Below are positions 29,597-41,565 of a stretch of 64,000 nucleotides of DNA, piece after piece. How positions within the stretch are numbered: the stretch's first letter is position 1; the number at the start of each line of letters is the position of its first letter. A model generated the notes under the pieces. That model was not told the DNA's origin. It ran no database searches and saw only the letters and a program-made list of their open reading frames with translations. Source of the DNA: Ascaris suum (Eukaryota > Nematoda > Chromadorea > Rhabditida > Ascarididae); NCBI GenBank assembly GCA_013433145.1, contig CM024183.1:7793703-7857702 (forward strand). Direction: 5' to 3'. The translations under genes and the position numbers were made by a program.

Positions 29597-32500
29597 AGCA
29601 TGTATGCCTACGATTCACTCCATTTCATCGAAATTTCGGTGATAGCCTCTTTGGTATGTTTTCGAAGTTTCTGAGTAGCATGATGGCACCGATAACGCTG
29701 GACGCTCAAATTGTGTTAATTTTTTAATTTTAGTTCGTCCGTGAAACGTTTAGAGGCGACTTCTTTTCGGCGTTTTTCCTATAGATTTATCTGATGATCG
29801 ATATTTTTAGACGGCTACTTGCTACGATTGAAGAAAACACAAACTCTGGGAGATGAACTGCCACCGAGTTTTTTTTTACTCTGAGAAAAGTGCATTAGGG
29901 AAGATTCACTAGCACATGTACAAGGTCTATAAGACAGTTGCTGCCTTGGATTCTACCTAGCGAGAGGTCATCCGAAGATGGCATGCGCGCACAATGACCA
30001 GTGGAGCTGACCATCAACGAAAATGCCACCTCTATAGTGCCGATCATAAAAACAAAATCGATGGGTAAGCATTCACGAGTCAGTGGACGCTGTCTGTGTT
30101 TGTTAGGGTCCATGGGTCGAACAATTTATGAACATTAATCAAGTCAGTTTTTTGCGCGCATTACATCCTAGAATATTGACGCCTGAAATGAAGCAAAATC
30201 GGGTCCGATGTCCGGAGGAAAATCTCGATCTCGCGCAACGGGAAGGTATTAGCGGGAGAGGCGACTGATAAAAGAGAAGAGATGGAACCCTATCATGACT
30301 TTCTCTGTGCGGCATACGGTAATCGATCATGGATAGTCAGCAAAGTGATTTGCTTTTGCGATGCGAGATTCCATCGAAAAAAACAAGGCCACGAATGCTG
30401 AATATTTATGTATTGATTTTTGAGGACAATGCTCCAAAATATATGGTATAGCCATCAAAGGCTGCTATTTGCAAATTATGTGTATTCGAGGTGCCGGCCT
30501 CCTCACTCCGCCAGACTTCGCTCTCTCTCACCTTCACTTCTTTCTCAGTACGAAAAACTACTTGAAAGTTGGGGATGTTCATCTGATGACAGCTGATGTT
30601 CACTACAGAAAAATGACTAAGGGGGCTGGTAATAAGGCTTCCACCCAGGCATATTGGTCTGTTATAAGAAGCCATTGAAGGTGGCAATGATTGTGCTTAA
30701 AAATAAGTTGTTTCCATGTCATCTTGTTGAAATCGTGCTCCAAGGTTCGGAGCAAACATCATAAAACCTTTCCCCCATCAAAATGCCTATACAAGAGAGC
30801 TTCTTTAAAAGTAATTAAAAACATATACCGCAGGAACTGTGGTCCCGAAAATGAGAGGTCCCTTAATAAGCAGCCGATCCCCTTCACTCAATGTAGAAAG
30901 ACGAGTAAAATGAGTCCCACATTGGCATGCGCCTATTACAGCTCATAAACACTGATTTTGTGCGCTTTTTGTCGTTTATTAAAGAAATTTTCTTACCGTT
31001 TATTAAAGAAGCAATTCTCTGCAATTAACGTGTTTGAAATACTTGATTCGCTAGAAGAAATCGTTTGCAACAGAGAGTTCTCTATTCTTTTCCAGTATCT
31101 TCGTGTGATAGCCTAGCGCACTCAAGTTTCCTTTCCAGTTTTATCTCGTCATGTTTTGCTTCAGTTCATACCAATTACGCGTCAAACCTTATTATATTAG
31201 ATTAAGAGTGAATGTAGCGGTCACTAATGCAAGAACCAAGAAATAAAGAGTAAAACGAGATAGCTGAGATATAACCCAGAAAGTACTTGCCTTTCAGAGT
31301 TATAAACTTAGCTTATAAAGCTCTCCCCCTCTCCCCATTATTTTACAAAAATTACCTTGCTAGTGTTCCTTCTCATCCTGCTCCTCACACCCCCCTCTCA
31401 CCCCCTTACTATACGCATCGAGAGATGACTACTTTTCAACTGCCCTCACTTATTACCAGCCATTGTTTTTGCGTTCACGTGATGGCGACAAGCAGAAGCA
31501 AAGAGGAAAGAGCACTTCCATGATGCCTGTGCATAAGCAAAAGCGCACACAACTAACGATGATATTGCAGCTGCACCGGGTGCACTTTCATACTGTGAGC
31601 GGAGGAACTAAATCTCTGCCACAAACATCGACAGACGAGAAAGAGCGACTCGCCCTGTTGAAAAGAGAGGTGCATCTCTGAGGGCGACACCACTCCATAA
31701 GGACGCGAATTGTTAATGCCAGCTGCGATGCAGTTTTGGAAGTATTCGAGTGCATGGCACTTTGTCTGCGTGTCTGCGTGTCTGCACCACCACTGCTTAG
31801 CCCTGCCCCTTTCACTGAGAACGCCTACTATATGTGTTAGCATCGATATCGACATATCAGTGATTATGTAGTTAAATCGCTCAATAAGCGTCTACAGTAA
31901 ACAGGCAATGATTTTAAAGTATTCCACCAGTGTCAATAAAAGTGCCTTTTGTTTTTTACGCATAAATTGAAAGAGATCGCCTCTTCAAAAGCGTCACTTA
32001 AATTAGCTGTCTCAGTCTACATTTATTACTATAAAGCATTTACTGCATGAGTAATTTACGATATTGACTTTAAATTGAGAAATTCCTTAATTTCAAATGC
32101 ATAGCGAAAACTAATAACTTCAAAAATAGATTTCACACTTTTGAAAATGCTATAAATTTCAGGGAAATTATTTTTTCTATAAATAGAATTGAAAAAAAAG
32201 TACCATTTTTTCTTTCACGGATAAAATTTTAAAAATGCAATCGAAAAATTACTAATGAGATTTAAATAAAATATTATTGATTGCTATTATGATGTAAATT
32301 TCTTCTCAAAGAGTAAGCGCTCTCTAATGAAAATAATTTTTCAATATGAAAGTTTCGTTTATTCGTTTGAAAGTTTCATTTTCAATTTTCCACTAATGCA
32401 ACAATGCGCTAATTTTATCGCTTTTTCATTCAATTTACTTCGTTTCGTTCAGTTTTTTTTTTTCTTTGTCCACAAAGTTTTGTTGATGATGAGATTCTAA

Positions 32501-34689
32501 GAGGTGATTGGTTGAACGCTTCATAGCAAATGCGGTTTCGTCGTTTCTTTTTTCTTAGCTAAATTCCGATAAGAAAACTAATGAGATAAGTTGGAAAAAA
32601 TTTCGTTGCGAAATTCATGCATAAAAATTTCGGCGTTTCCACAAAGTTATTTCATTATTGCAAAAAAAAAGAAAAGTTTTTCCGATATGTCTTATTGTTG
32701 TTCGATATGTCTCGTATCGCTTCCGCTTCGAATTTTTAACACTCAAAGGGACGAATGAATTTTTTTTCTCAAATGAGGTATGTTATTTTGACTTGAAAAA
32801 TGAAGTCCTATAGATTTTTAAATATATATAGCCTATTTGTTTTCTATTCCTATTGAAAAATTTTTTACGATCCTAGCTGAACTTTCTGTAAAGTTAAATA
32901 TTTATTTCTTTTGATGAGTTGGTTCTTTAAAATAGAGATGAGGTGTTGACTGATAAAAAGAGGACTGAATGCTATAAGAAAACGATAAATAAGTATGGAG
33001 CCACATATATGGACTGAATTTATGACTTAAAAAATTCTTCCCGACGATCAAATAAAGACGGAAATGCCATTAAAATTTCCTTATCAAATAAAGCTGAATG
33101 CTGAAATACAATTAAATATTTTGCGTTATAGAGCAGTATGCATTATACAAAGGTGCGGCTTTTCATTTGTTGATTATCAACGCTATAAAGCCGGAAATTC
33201 AACGTTTATTGGTTCGAGCCGCGCCTGTGATAGAAAAAATTTTGATTCATCTCCTAACGTCTAAGAGATTATAATATAATAGCATGGTAAAAAATACAGT
33301 GATAAAAACAAAGTAGGGTAAAACATTGCCCTTCTATTGATCATTAATAACCATCTTACTTTAAAATTGCTTGCCCCTTTATTCATTACTGAACAATTAG
33401 AATAAATTGTTCTCCTTTAATTAATTACTCAATAGTAATGAGTTAATTCTTACTTTTCATCAAGCATTTTGTCCAAAAAAAACTATCCGGACTAATGCTT
33501 ACTACGAGATTATTAAAATGAATGAGATGAAATCTAAAAACTTACTGTAATCTTTAATATAGCTATAGCAAGAGACTGTCCTTTAATTATATAGTAAATG
33601 ATGAAATTAGTAAATAATATAGAAAACTTTTTATCATTGAATTCAAAACTTTTCATATATAAATGAGAAAATTATCTATAATAATGATCGGTAGGCCAGA
33701 ACATTTTAGTCATCGAGTGTAACTGTTTCCTCTCTTTAATAAATTTTAGCGTCAGCAACACTGTTTGAAGTGGGAAATATTGCTGTTGATAATATATACC
33801 CTCATAATGTCTCCTATTTAGGCTCAAATAATATTGCACAGTTAATTTTTTTTAATTAGCAAAAAAAAAATAGCCTCAATAAATATGAAAAAAATATCAT
33901 TGTACTTTCAGCAGTTCTATTTTCTCCTCACTGCCGTATAATTTTGTTAGATTTCTCTACACATCACATCGTTTTTTAAATAATATTGAATGATGGAAAA
34001 TTATAAATTGAATAACGATACAATTGGATTGATGATGCATTCAACTCGATTAAAATGGATGTGCAATCCTAATTGCTTTTGGAGTTCTCCCTAGAGTCAT
34101 GCAATTATCGTTGAAACATTTTTATACTTTTTTTGTCAAAAAAATTATCATTCTCTGATGGTTATCAATAATGTTTTGTTGCGAATATAATATTTCTCGC
34201 TTTATAATGGCTTTATAATGAATATAATATAATGGCTTTATTTGTTTTCACTTCAGATTTCTCGAGTTATCTCAAATATCCAAAAGGTTATTGTCACTTA
34301 ATGATGTTGAGTTGATTTTAAAGTCACACTGAATGAATCTCAGAAGACGCATTAAATTCGATTGGTTGTTTTAGTTGAGAAGGAAATTTACATATCATTT
34401 ATACTGCAACAGATTTTTACTATCACTGATAAATGATATTGAATTTTGAAGAAATTAATGCGCTATAACAAATAAATAGGCGAAGAAAGACCTTCAACTT
34501 TCCAAAGAAAGTCAGAAGTTTTTTTTTAAAGTCTAAATAGTTTTTTCTTAGAAAATGACGGAGGTGGAAAACTTCTTTTCTATTACATCCGATTATGAAA
34601 ATTTTATTCAAATTTCTTATATTTTCTCTTAGACCAATTCTTGTATAACTTCATTAGGAATCTTTAATATATATTGTTCTTTTTTGGGA

Positions 34690-34705
34690 GGGGGGGGGGG
34701 GGGGG
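34690..34705. repeat. Poly-G run, 16 bases, in a G-rich block
   Basis: G16 flanked by GGGA and AGGGGG on the plus strand; a strong G-quadruplex candidate. Confidence 0.95.
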
Positions 34706-37700
34706 AGGGGGATGAAGGCCGAGGACAAACCGTTGGTTTCAGCTCATAAAGGCAATGAAGCATTTGTGCACTATCGAAGCAAACACTTATAATGTTGTTT
34801 TATATTGGCTTATTGGCTATTTTATTGGTTCATATTCATGTGCTGTTTGCCTAACATTTTACTGACTCAACTGTCGTCTCTCTCTTCCTCATTCCACTCC
34901 TATTGAATTACAATGCAAGTTTTTGTTCATATTTTCATAAATTCTATCAACATTTTATAGTTTGCTAATAATAAAATGCAATAAAAAAGAGGCTTATCGC
35001 ATATCAGAAGAATAAATGGATTTCTTGAAAGACGATTCGCAGTCTAATGTTTCTTATAGGCCGATCGGTGAAATATTTGAAATTTCTGCCTTAGAAGAGA
35101 TAGCATATTCGAACTTAGCACTCATTCATATAGTTATTTTCCAGCCATTAATAAATATTGTCGAATTAATTTGCTCACAAATATATAGGGAAATTTCTCT
35201 AAATTCTAAATTCGTCTAGAGGATGAAACCTTTTTTTTAAAGCAATAAAACTTCTATTAAATAGATATAACGACGTTATAAAGGATATTTTATATCATTC
35301 CGAATGCACAAAAGCATTCTTTAAAAACAGATTCATATTTTTTCATGCACTAAAAACAAAAAAGGCACTGATGAGAGAGCTGGAAAATTGAAGAAAAAGA
35401 GTAGTTTCAAAACGATATCAATTTTGAGCCATTACTAACGTTGAGTTCAGAATTAAAGGTTATAAAAGGTTTTGAGAGTGAATTAGCCGAACGAAACGAA
35501 TTTGAAAATCTCGCGCTTTTCTAGAACGAGGATTATTATGTGCAAAAATTCACCTTTCAACATTTCTATGAACTAATGCAAGAACGCTAAACAAATGGGC
35601 AAAAGTACGCACGGATTGATGGACGAATGAATATATAGAGAATTAAAAACTTGCATATTTATAAATCAACATGTAAATGCTTTGCATTGTACCGCAGAAA
35701 ATCTATGAAAAATAAACAATGAAATGCCGGAAGTTGCACTAAGGAAAAAAGATGATATAGGCGTATGCTTGAAAATTGGGCAAGTAAAAGTGGCGACGGT
35801 TTGATACTTCCTAATTTCGACTTTTTGCATTCTCGTCATCGAAATTAATACTGTAGTGATTTCGATGAAAAAATTACACTCCAAATAATCGCCATTTGCG
35901 CAATTTCTTTGATGAACCATTCAGCAAAAAATCAATAAATCGATCAACAATCAACATGAATGATCAGTGAAGCGATAATAAACTTGAATGATGAGCGAAT
36001 TGTCTTAGACTTCTCTATTTACAACAAACGTAAAAAATAAAGCAAACTGAAAAGTGCTAAATTTGTCACAGAAATATGATGAAACGAGCTCAGTCGATGG
36101 TGCATGCCCTAAACGACACTCGTCAAATGAATCCAACGTGCGGACACAATGGAAACAATATGGGAATAAGGTTGCACAAAACTGGAAACTTTTGCAGCTA
36201 ATGAATGCGTGCTGACCTATCTCAAACACATTACGTCTACTATAACCTGTCGTATAAGTTTCCTTACTATCAACGAATGAAAATAAAACAATAAGAGGTG
36301 ATTCAGCCTAAGAATAGGAGAGGACAAAGACGATGGAATTCCTTTGGGAGAAAAATGGAAATAAGAAATACAAGAGAGAGGAAGGAAATGAAACTGTCAT
36401 GACAGAAACCGTCGCAAGCAACCGACTATCACTAATACAATTGGCATTCAATGTGACTGATACATCGTCTGATAGCTGGTGGTGTATGTATATATTCTGT
36501 TATGATCTAATGTTGACTGTCGAATCGATGCATCATCTTCGCTTTCTATAGGCAGTAAAAAAAAAGAAAGAAGAGAACATCTAACAGAGTGAAGCGATAT
36601 GCACTTCTCGTCTCCGATAAGTTGTTTATCGATATAGCAAATTGCTCACTAAAGCCATTTCTCTATAACTGTGTAACACCCACCGGTGCATGCTTGAATA
36701 TGGAAACAATATTCGTAACCATGCACACTATGAACATAGCATTAAAAACAGCAATTTTATGAGGATGCTGACTCATCTCTCTTATTACATAATCTGTTTC
36801 CGAACGGATGACAAGCAACGTAAGTTACAACAATGATTTCGTTGACCTGAAATTAGTTTTGGGTGAATTTGATATATATGTTTATCGATTTGATTGATAG
36901 CAGAACAGCGGGGTGGGCGTGCACTACAACTTTGATTCCTCAAACGCCCTTATCCCAAAATTTGGATAAACGCACTGAAGTTTTCATTGTTCTTGTGTTG
37001 TACCTCAAAACATTTCTTTCGAAAAAGCCGGCTATGGGATATCCATTCCCCCACCTCCCCCCCCCCCTCCCTCCTCGCATCTTCCGCCTCCTCCCCTCAA
37101 AAAAAAAAATTCTGAGTTGACAGGCCGCTATCATCGACGCAGTGTTATGCGTGATGACGAAATCACACGAAATGGAAAAAATGGCCATATAAGTGCAATA
37201 TCAACCATAATAGTACGAGCGACAATGCGTCTGCGATGGTTACCAATATTATAAACAAGACAGATACGGTATTACAATTGCCTACAACCAAAATAAACGC
37301 CTCTTCAAAAGGTTTCCATAATATTTCGAATACCATTATTCTTCGTACCACATTTCCACAAACTACAATCATTTTTATATAAAGTGATTATCAATTTAGA
37401 GTTAAAAATAAAAAAATATTAATAAAGAAAGATCACTTATTAAACGTCAAATTATGTGAAAAAAAAATTTCTGGGAAAAATTTCAACACAAAATTTCTGA
37501 AGAATTTCACGACCTTTTTTTTGTGATTTCCACAATAGCAACAAATAAAGTCCACGTCGATAAGAACCGAATGAAACGACGATAATAAGAAGCGTATTCA
37601 AAGATATAAAAAGTAAAATTATTCATATGCAACGATAAGGGGGAATCGTTCATATCATAAAAACATTAAATGATAATATTTTTTTTTAATTGAACCACTA

Positions 37701-39509
37701 AAATGTCAACAAAAAACGATTGAAGTGTTCAAGAAAGGAGTGAAAATAAATGCAATAGTCCTATATCGATAAACTCTAATAGCAATAATTGAAAATAGAA
37801 TTATGACCGATCGAGTATTATAATTGAAACGTTCTCATTGAGCATAATCGTTTTCGTGAAAACATTCCCTATCCTCATTATCACTAGAAAATTATCCCTG
37901 CCTTAGTAAATTAAAAAAAAAACACTCCTAAGGTGCAGCTGCATGAAAGTTCAATCTCCATTTATATACTGCTGCATCATATGAATGCTTGAAAGAGTTC
38001 TTTTTTTTTAAAGTATTGAAGCAACGATTGCAGATGCCTTCTCATGTAAAGATCTTTTTTTTTTTTGAATGTCGAATGTAGCAATCAAAAATCAATCGGT
38101 CAATAATGCGCTTATATGTGCCACAAAAAAATGTGGTATTTTACGCTTGAAAAAAAGACCTCTCCAATGAATTTAGTAGATATTTTGCAAAACAGTATGA
38201 ATTCTTTTTTTTTTTGCTATGTAATTTGAGGGAAATTTGCATTTCTCTCTGACAAAGAATCTTTTTTTTGTGTGTGTGTTATTTATAAAAACTATCAAAT
38301 GGGCAATCTAAACGCTGTGAAAATAAGATTTCGAATAAGATTTCGAAAATTGAATCGTATGAATTGAAAAAAATTGAATCCGAAAACTGAAATATATTCT
38401 CACCAAAAAAACGTTTCCGGTGCGCTTCATCGGGTCACTGACTAGCCATTGCATATACTATTCGAAAAAAGGATGATGGCAATATTCATAGTTCATTAAG
38501 CTTAAAATATAAAAAATAGCTCCAAGATATTTCAGAAAAAAAAAACCAAGATCGGAAATTAAATAGGTGTAAACGTCGGAAAATTTTCGGTGATCGAAAA
38601 TTTTCGCTGTTAAATATTAAAACTTCACTGCTTAAACGTTGTTTTCGTTCAGTTTGGGTTTGGCAAAATTTTCCAATGAAAATCCCTTGAAATTTTCGAT
38701 TACTGCATCTCAGATACGAACGAGTTATAAACAGTTATATGCTCCCATTAATTCACCTTAATGAATGCACAGTTCTTAACACCCTAAACATAGAAATAAT
38801 ATATGACCTGTATAAAAAATCAACAAAGGAATATATTTCATACTAATGTTCAAACTGCTTGTCGTATCAAAATTTTGGCAAAAGCTAGCATGTGATAGCA
38901 TTTTTCTATGCTCATATCAGGATTGCATTTTTCCTCCTTATCAAAATGCTCTTTTTGTATTCATTATAACGATGAGAAGATTGTCTTGAAGAGGTTTTAT
39001 TCGGTGATAGAAAACAATTCATGCAAACTGTATTTTACACTTCATGCAGATTTTTTTAAATGCTTCAAGGTATCTAGCGAGCAAAAAATAAGCTGGCTAT
39101 CCGATTTGATCTATTTTACACTGACTCCACCCCCCCCCCTCCGGGGGGAAAAATCTCTGACTAACCTTTAAAACATGAATAAAATACTTTTTACAAGGCC
39201 AATCGCATTACGATTAATTTCGCATCATTCCGCTGACTGCTGCGTTCTTCATTTGCATACGATGGAATCACCAACTCAGAAATATTTGCATAAATTGACG
39301 AAGCACACCTATGATTTGCTTACATCATTACGTTACCTATTGCTATTGCTAGGGTATCTACGGTTACATATTTTTAGGCGTTTCTGAAAAATTGGCTTTG
39401 CAAAAACGCATTATTTCGAAGTCATATCTATAGGCATATGCGTCTATATGTTGTATGTGCATGTCTGCGCATGTATTTCTGTGTATTGTTTGTGTATATA
39501 TGTGCGTTA

Positions 39510-39565
39510 ATGGCCTATCTATTTGTCTTTTAGTTGCAGAAAGTAATTGCAGTTAGAGTTATAAA
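39510..39565 (-). repeat. Dispersed repeat family R1, degenerate copy 5
   Basis: Minus strand: TAACTCTAACTGCAATTACT, then TCTGCAACTAAAAGACAAAT. Similar order to the reference copy but more diverged. Confidence 0.4.
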
Positions 39566-40682
39566 ATGCGGTAAACGTAACACACTTTGACATGACCCCC
39601 AATCTATTATATGTTGTGTCATATAGCTAAGTTATAAGGCATTATGAAAATAGAAAATAAGTGCACATAGGTTACGGCGACCGGAATATTTGAAAAAAAT
39701 AACCAAATCGTAGGATTTATGCAGACGGTAGAGTCAATTAAAACATCGGAGCATTATTTCGCATATTTATTGATTGTAGGTAAACGGTGAAAACAGCTGA
39801 TCAAATTAGTAGAATGCAAAAGGCCCGCATCATGTCAACTCATCTGGCGCGCTTTTCCACTTTTTATTTGAAGCTATCTTCAGAATTATCGACATTTCGA
39901 TTGCTGAATTAGAGTCGTCATAAACAAAAATATTGTTGTGATCATCTTTACCTACACTCTTGGGCAAATGCAAACTGAAAACAATGAAATCCTATAATTT
40001 GATACTCTTTTGTTCAATAGCTTTCCTTCAAAACGTTGACTAACTTCTGGATTAAATAAGCGCTTCTTAGCTTTTTTGTACTTCTCACTTAAGAAGCGTT
40101 AGTTGATTTCGAGAAAGAAAACGAGCCAATAGTTGATTTTTGCAGCAATTTCATTTCTGGATGAAACCCATTGAAACGCAACGAACGAACAAATCTGACA
40201 CATTTTCAAACGATTTCCTCGTGAAACAACAAGCAATGGGCACATATCAATACGCATTTAAGAGAAAAATTTATGCGTTAACGAGCGGCAATCGTATCGC
40301 TTTTGCGGGGACATCCTATAAAACACTGAAACTTTCAAACAGATAAAAAAGGATTACTGGAGCAATTGGCATGATAGACGCGTTCAATTTTTTTTTCTCA
40401 TTTCGATAAAAAATTTCAGAACTTTTGAAGATATCGATAAAAAATGCTGCGTAATACCCTCAAATTCTAAGTGATCTATGCGCTTTTTTAAGTCAGAAAA
40501 ATCCGTTTTTTTTTTAAATGAACTGGTCGTAGTGGATTGTCCCCCTGTTCGGTTGCATAATGAATGCAAATCTTTCGGTATCGTTGAATGAAAGAATGAG
40601 CTTTGAGGTTGAGGGACAGCCTCGAAAGTTGGTATTCAGGAGCATGCTATGATATAGGTGTACCTGTCAGATTTCATGATTT

Positions 40683-40760
40683 CGTAACCCCAGCTTCACT
40701 GGCTCCCGAGTTGAAACAACCGGATAGATAGGTGCACCTACGCACAGAGACGACGTTGCC
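40683..40760 (+). repeat. Dispersed repeat family R1, copy 6
   Basis: Plus strand: AACCCCAGCTTCACTGGCTC, CGAGTTGAAACAACCGGATA and GATAGGTGCACCTACGCACA. Matches the core and tail of copy 4 with many substitutions. Confidence 0.55.
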
Positions 40761-41443
40761 TTAATGGATTTTGTGAGCGCAAATTTGTAAAAGTGTAATA
40801 AATGATGCGCCGATCGTCTTAAAGCTCTAATAAAATACTTGTCTAAAGCTGTGACATGTTGTACTATGCAAGGTAAAATGTCATGCGTAAAGACGCAGCG
40901 GGATAAGGAGAAGAATCCGAAGAAGAAAGAAATCGCATTTTCCAGAAAGCGAAAGGAAGTGGAAAGAATAAACTAAACCAAATAAAAATATTCATTTTAT
41001 ATAATAATCTACATATCACTAATTTTGCATCAATTGCGCTAAACAATACTTAAATCAAATTGCCAACAACACTTTTAGAAAATCCAAGGAGGAATTCAAG
41101 AGAACGAAGAAGAAGAAGAAAAGAACAAGGCAGAGGAGAATGGTTTTACGCAATTAATGAACAAGTTTATTATAAGAACTCTATTCAAAGATATATGTTT
41201 CATTGCGAATATAAACGAATTCGTTTGCGAAGCACAATTGCCATAAGGTTTCACATTTTTTCGAAATGTACTTTGCATATGCTTCGCCATGTGCAAAAGT
41301 GAATTGCAATAAGCGTTAAAATGGCAAAGTGCCAATATAAACGCTCATCATGCAGCAAATATCATTTTAGCACCGTTGATTTCATACGAACGACGCGGCT
41401 TTAAAGCGCTCGCTATGATGTTTTACATAAATCATTTATGCAT

Positions 41444-41560
41444 TGCAGTAATGCAAAATGCAAAATGGTTCTGCAATAATACAAAGCGCAAAATGGCACT
41501 GCAGTAATACAAAATGCAAAATAGCATGGCAATAATATAAAATGCAAAATGCAAAATCGC
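41444..41560. repeat. Tandem repeat, 28-bp unit, about 4 copies
   Basis: The unit starts TGCAGTAATGCAAAATGCAA, then AATGGTTC; later copies vary (TGCAATAATACAAAGCGCAA, TGCAGTAATACAAAATGCAA). The last copy decays into short ATGCAAA units. Confidence 0.85.
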
Positions 41561-41565
41561 AAATA

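Larger units (their letters stand above)
29501..41440. other. Intergenic sequence, middle third
   Basis: Mostly AT-rich with long A/T runs. Contains G14 at 29583-29596, G16 at 34690-34705, C11 at 37057-37067, C10 at 39130-39139 facing a G6, and repeat copies R1-5 and R1-6. Two less AT-rich islands at 29.9-30.7 and 31.3-31.85 kb have short open frames on both strands but no recognisable protein. Confidence 0.5.

Noticed and set aside
33205..33235. tRNA-like GGTTCGAGCC box
   Set aside because: No matching A box, anticodon arm or acceptor stem could be assembled around it.
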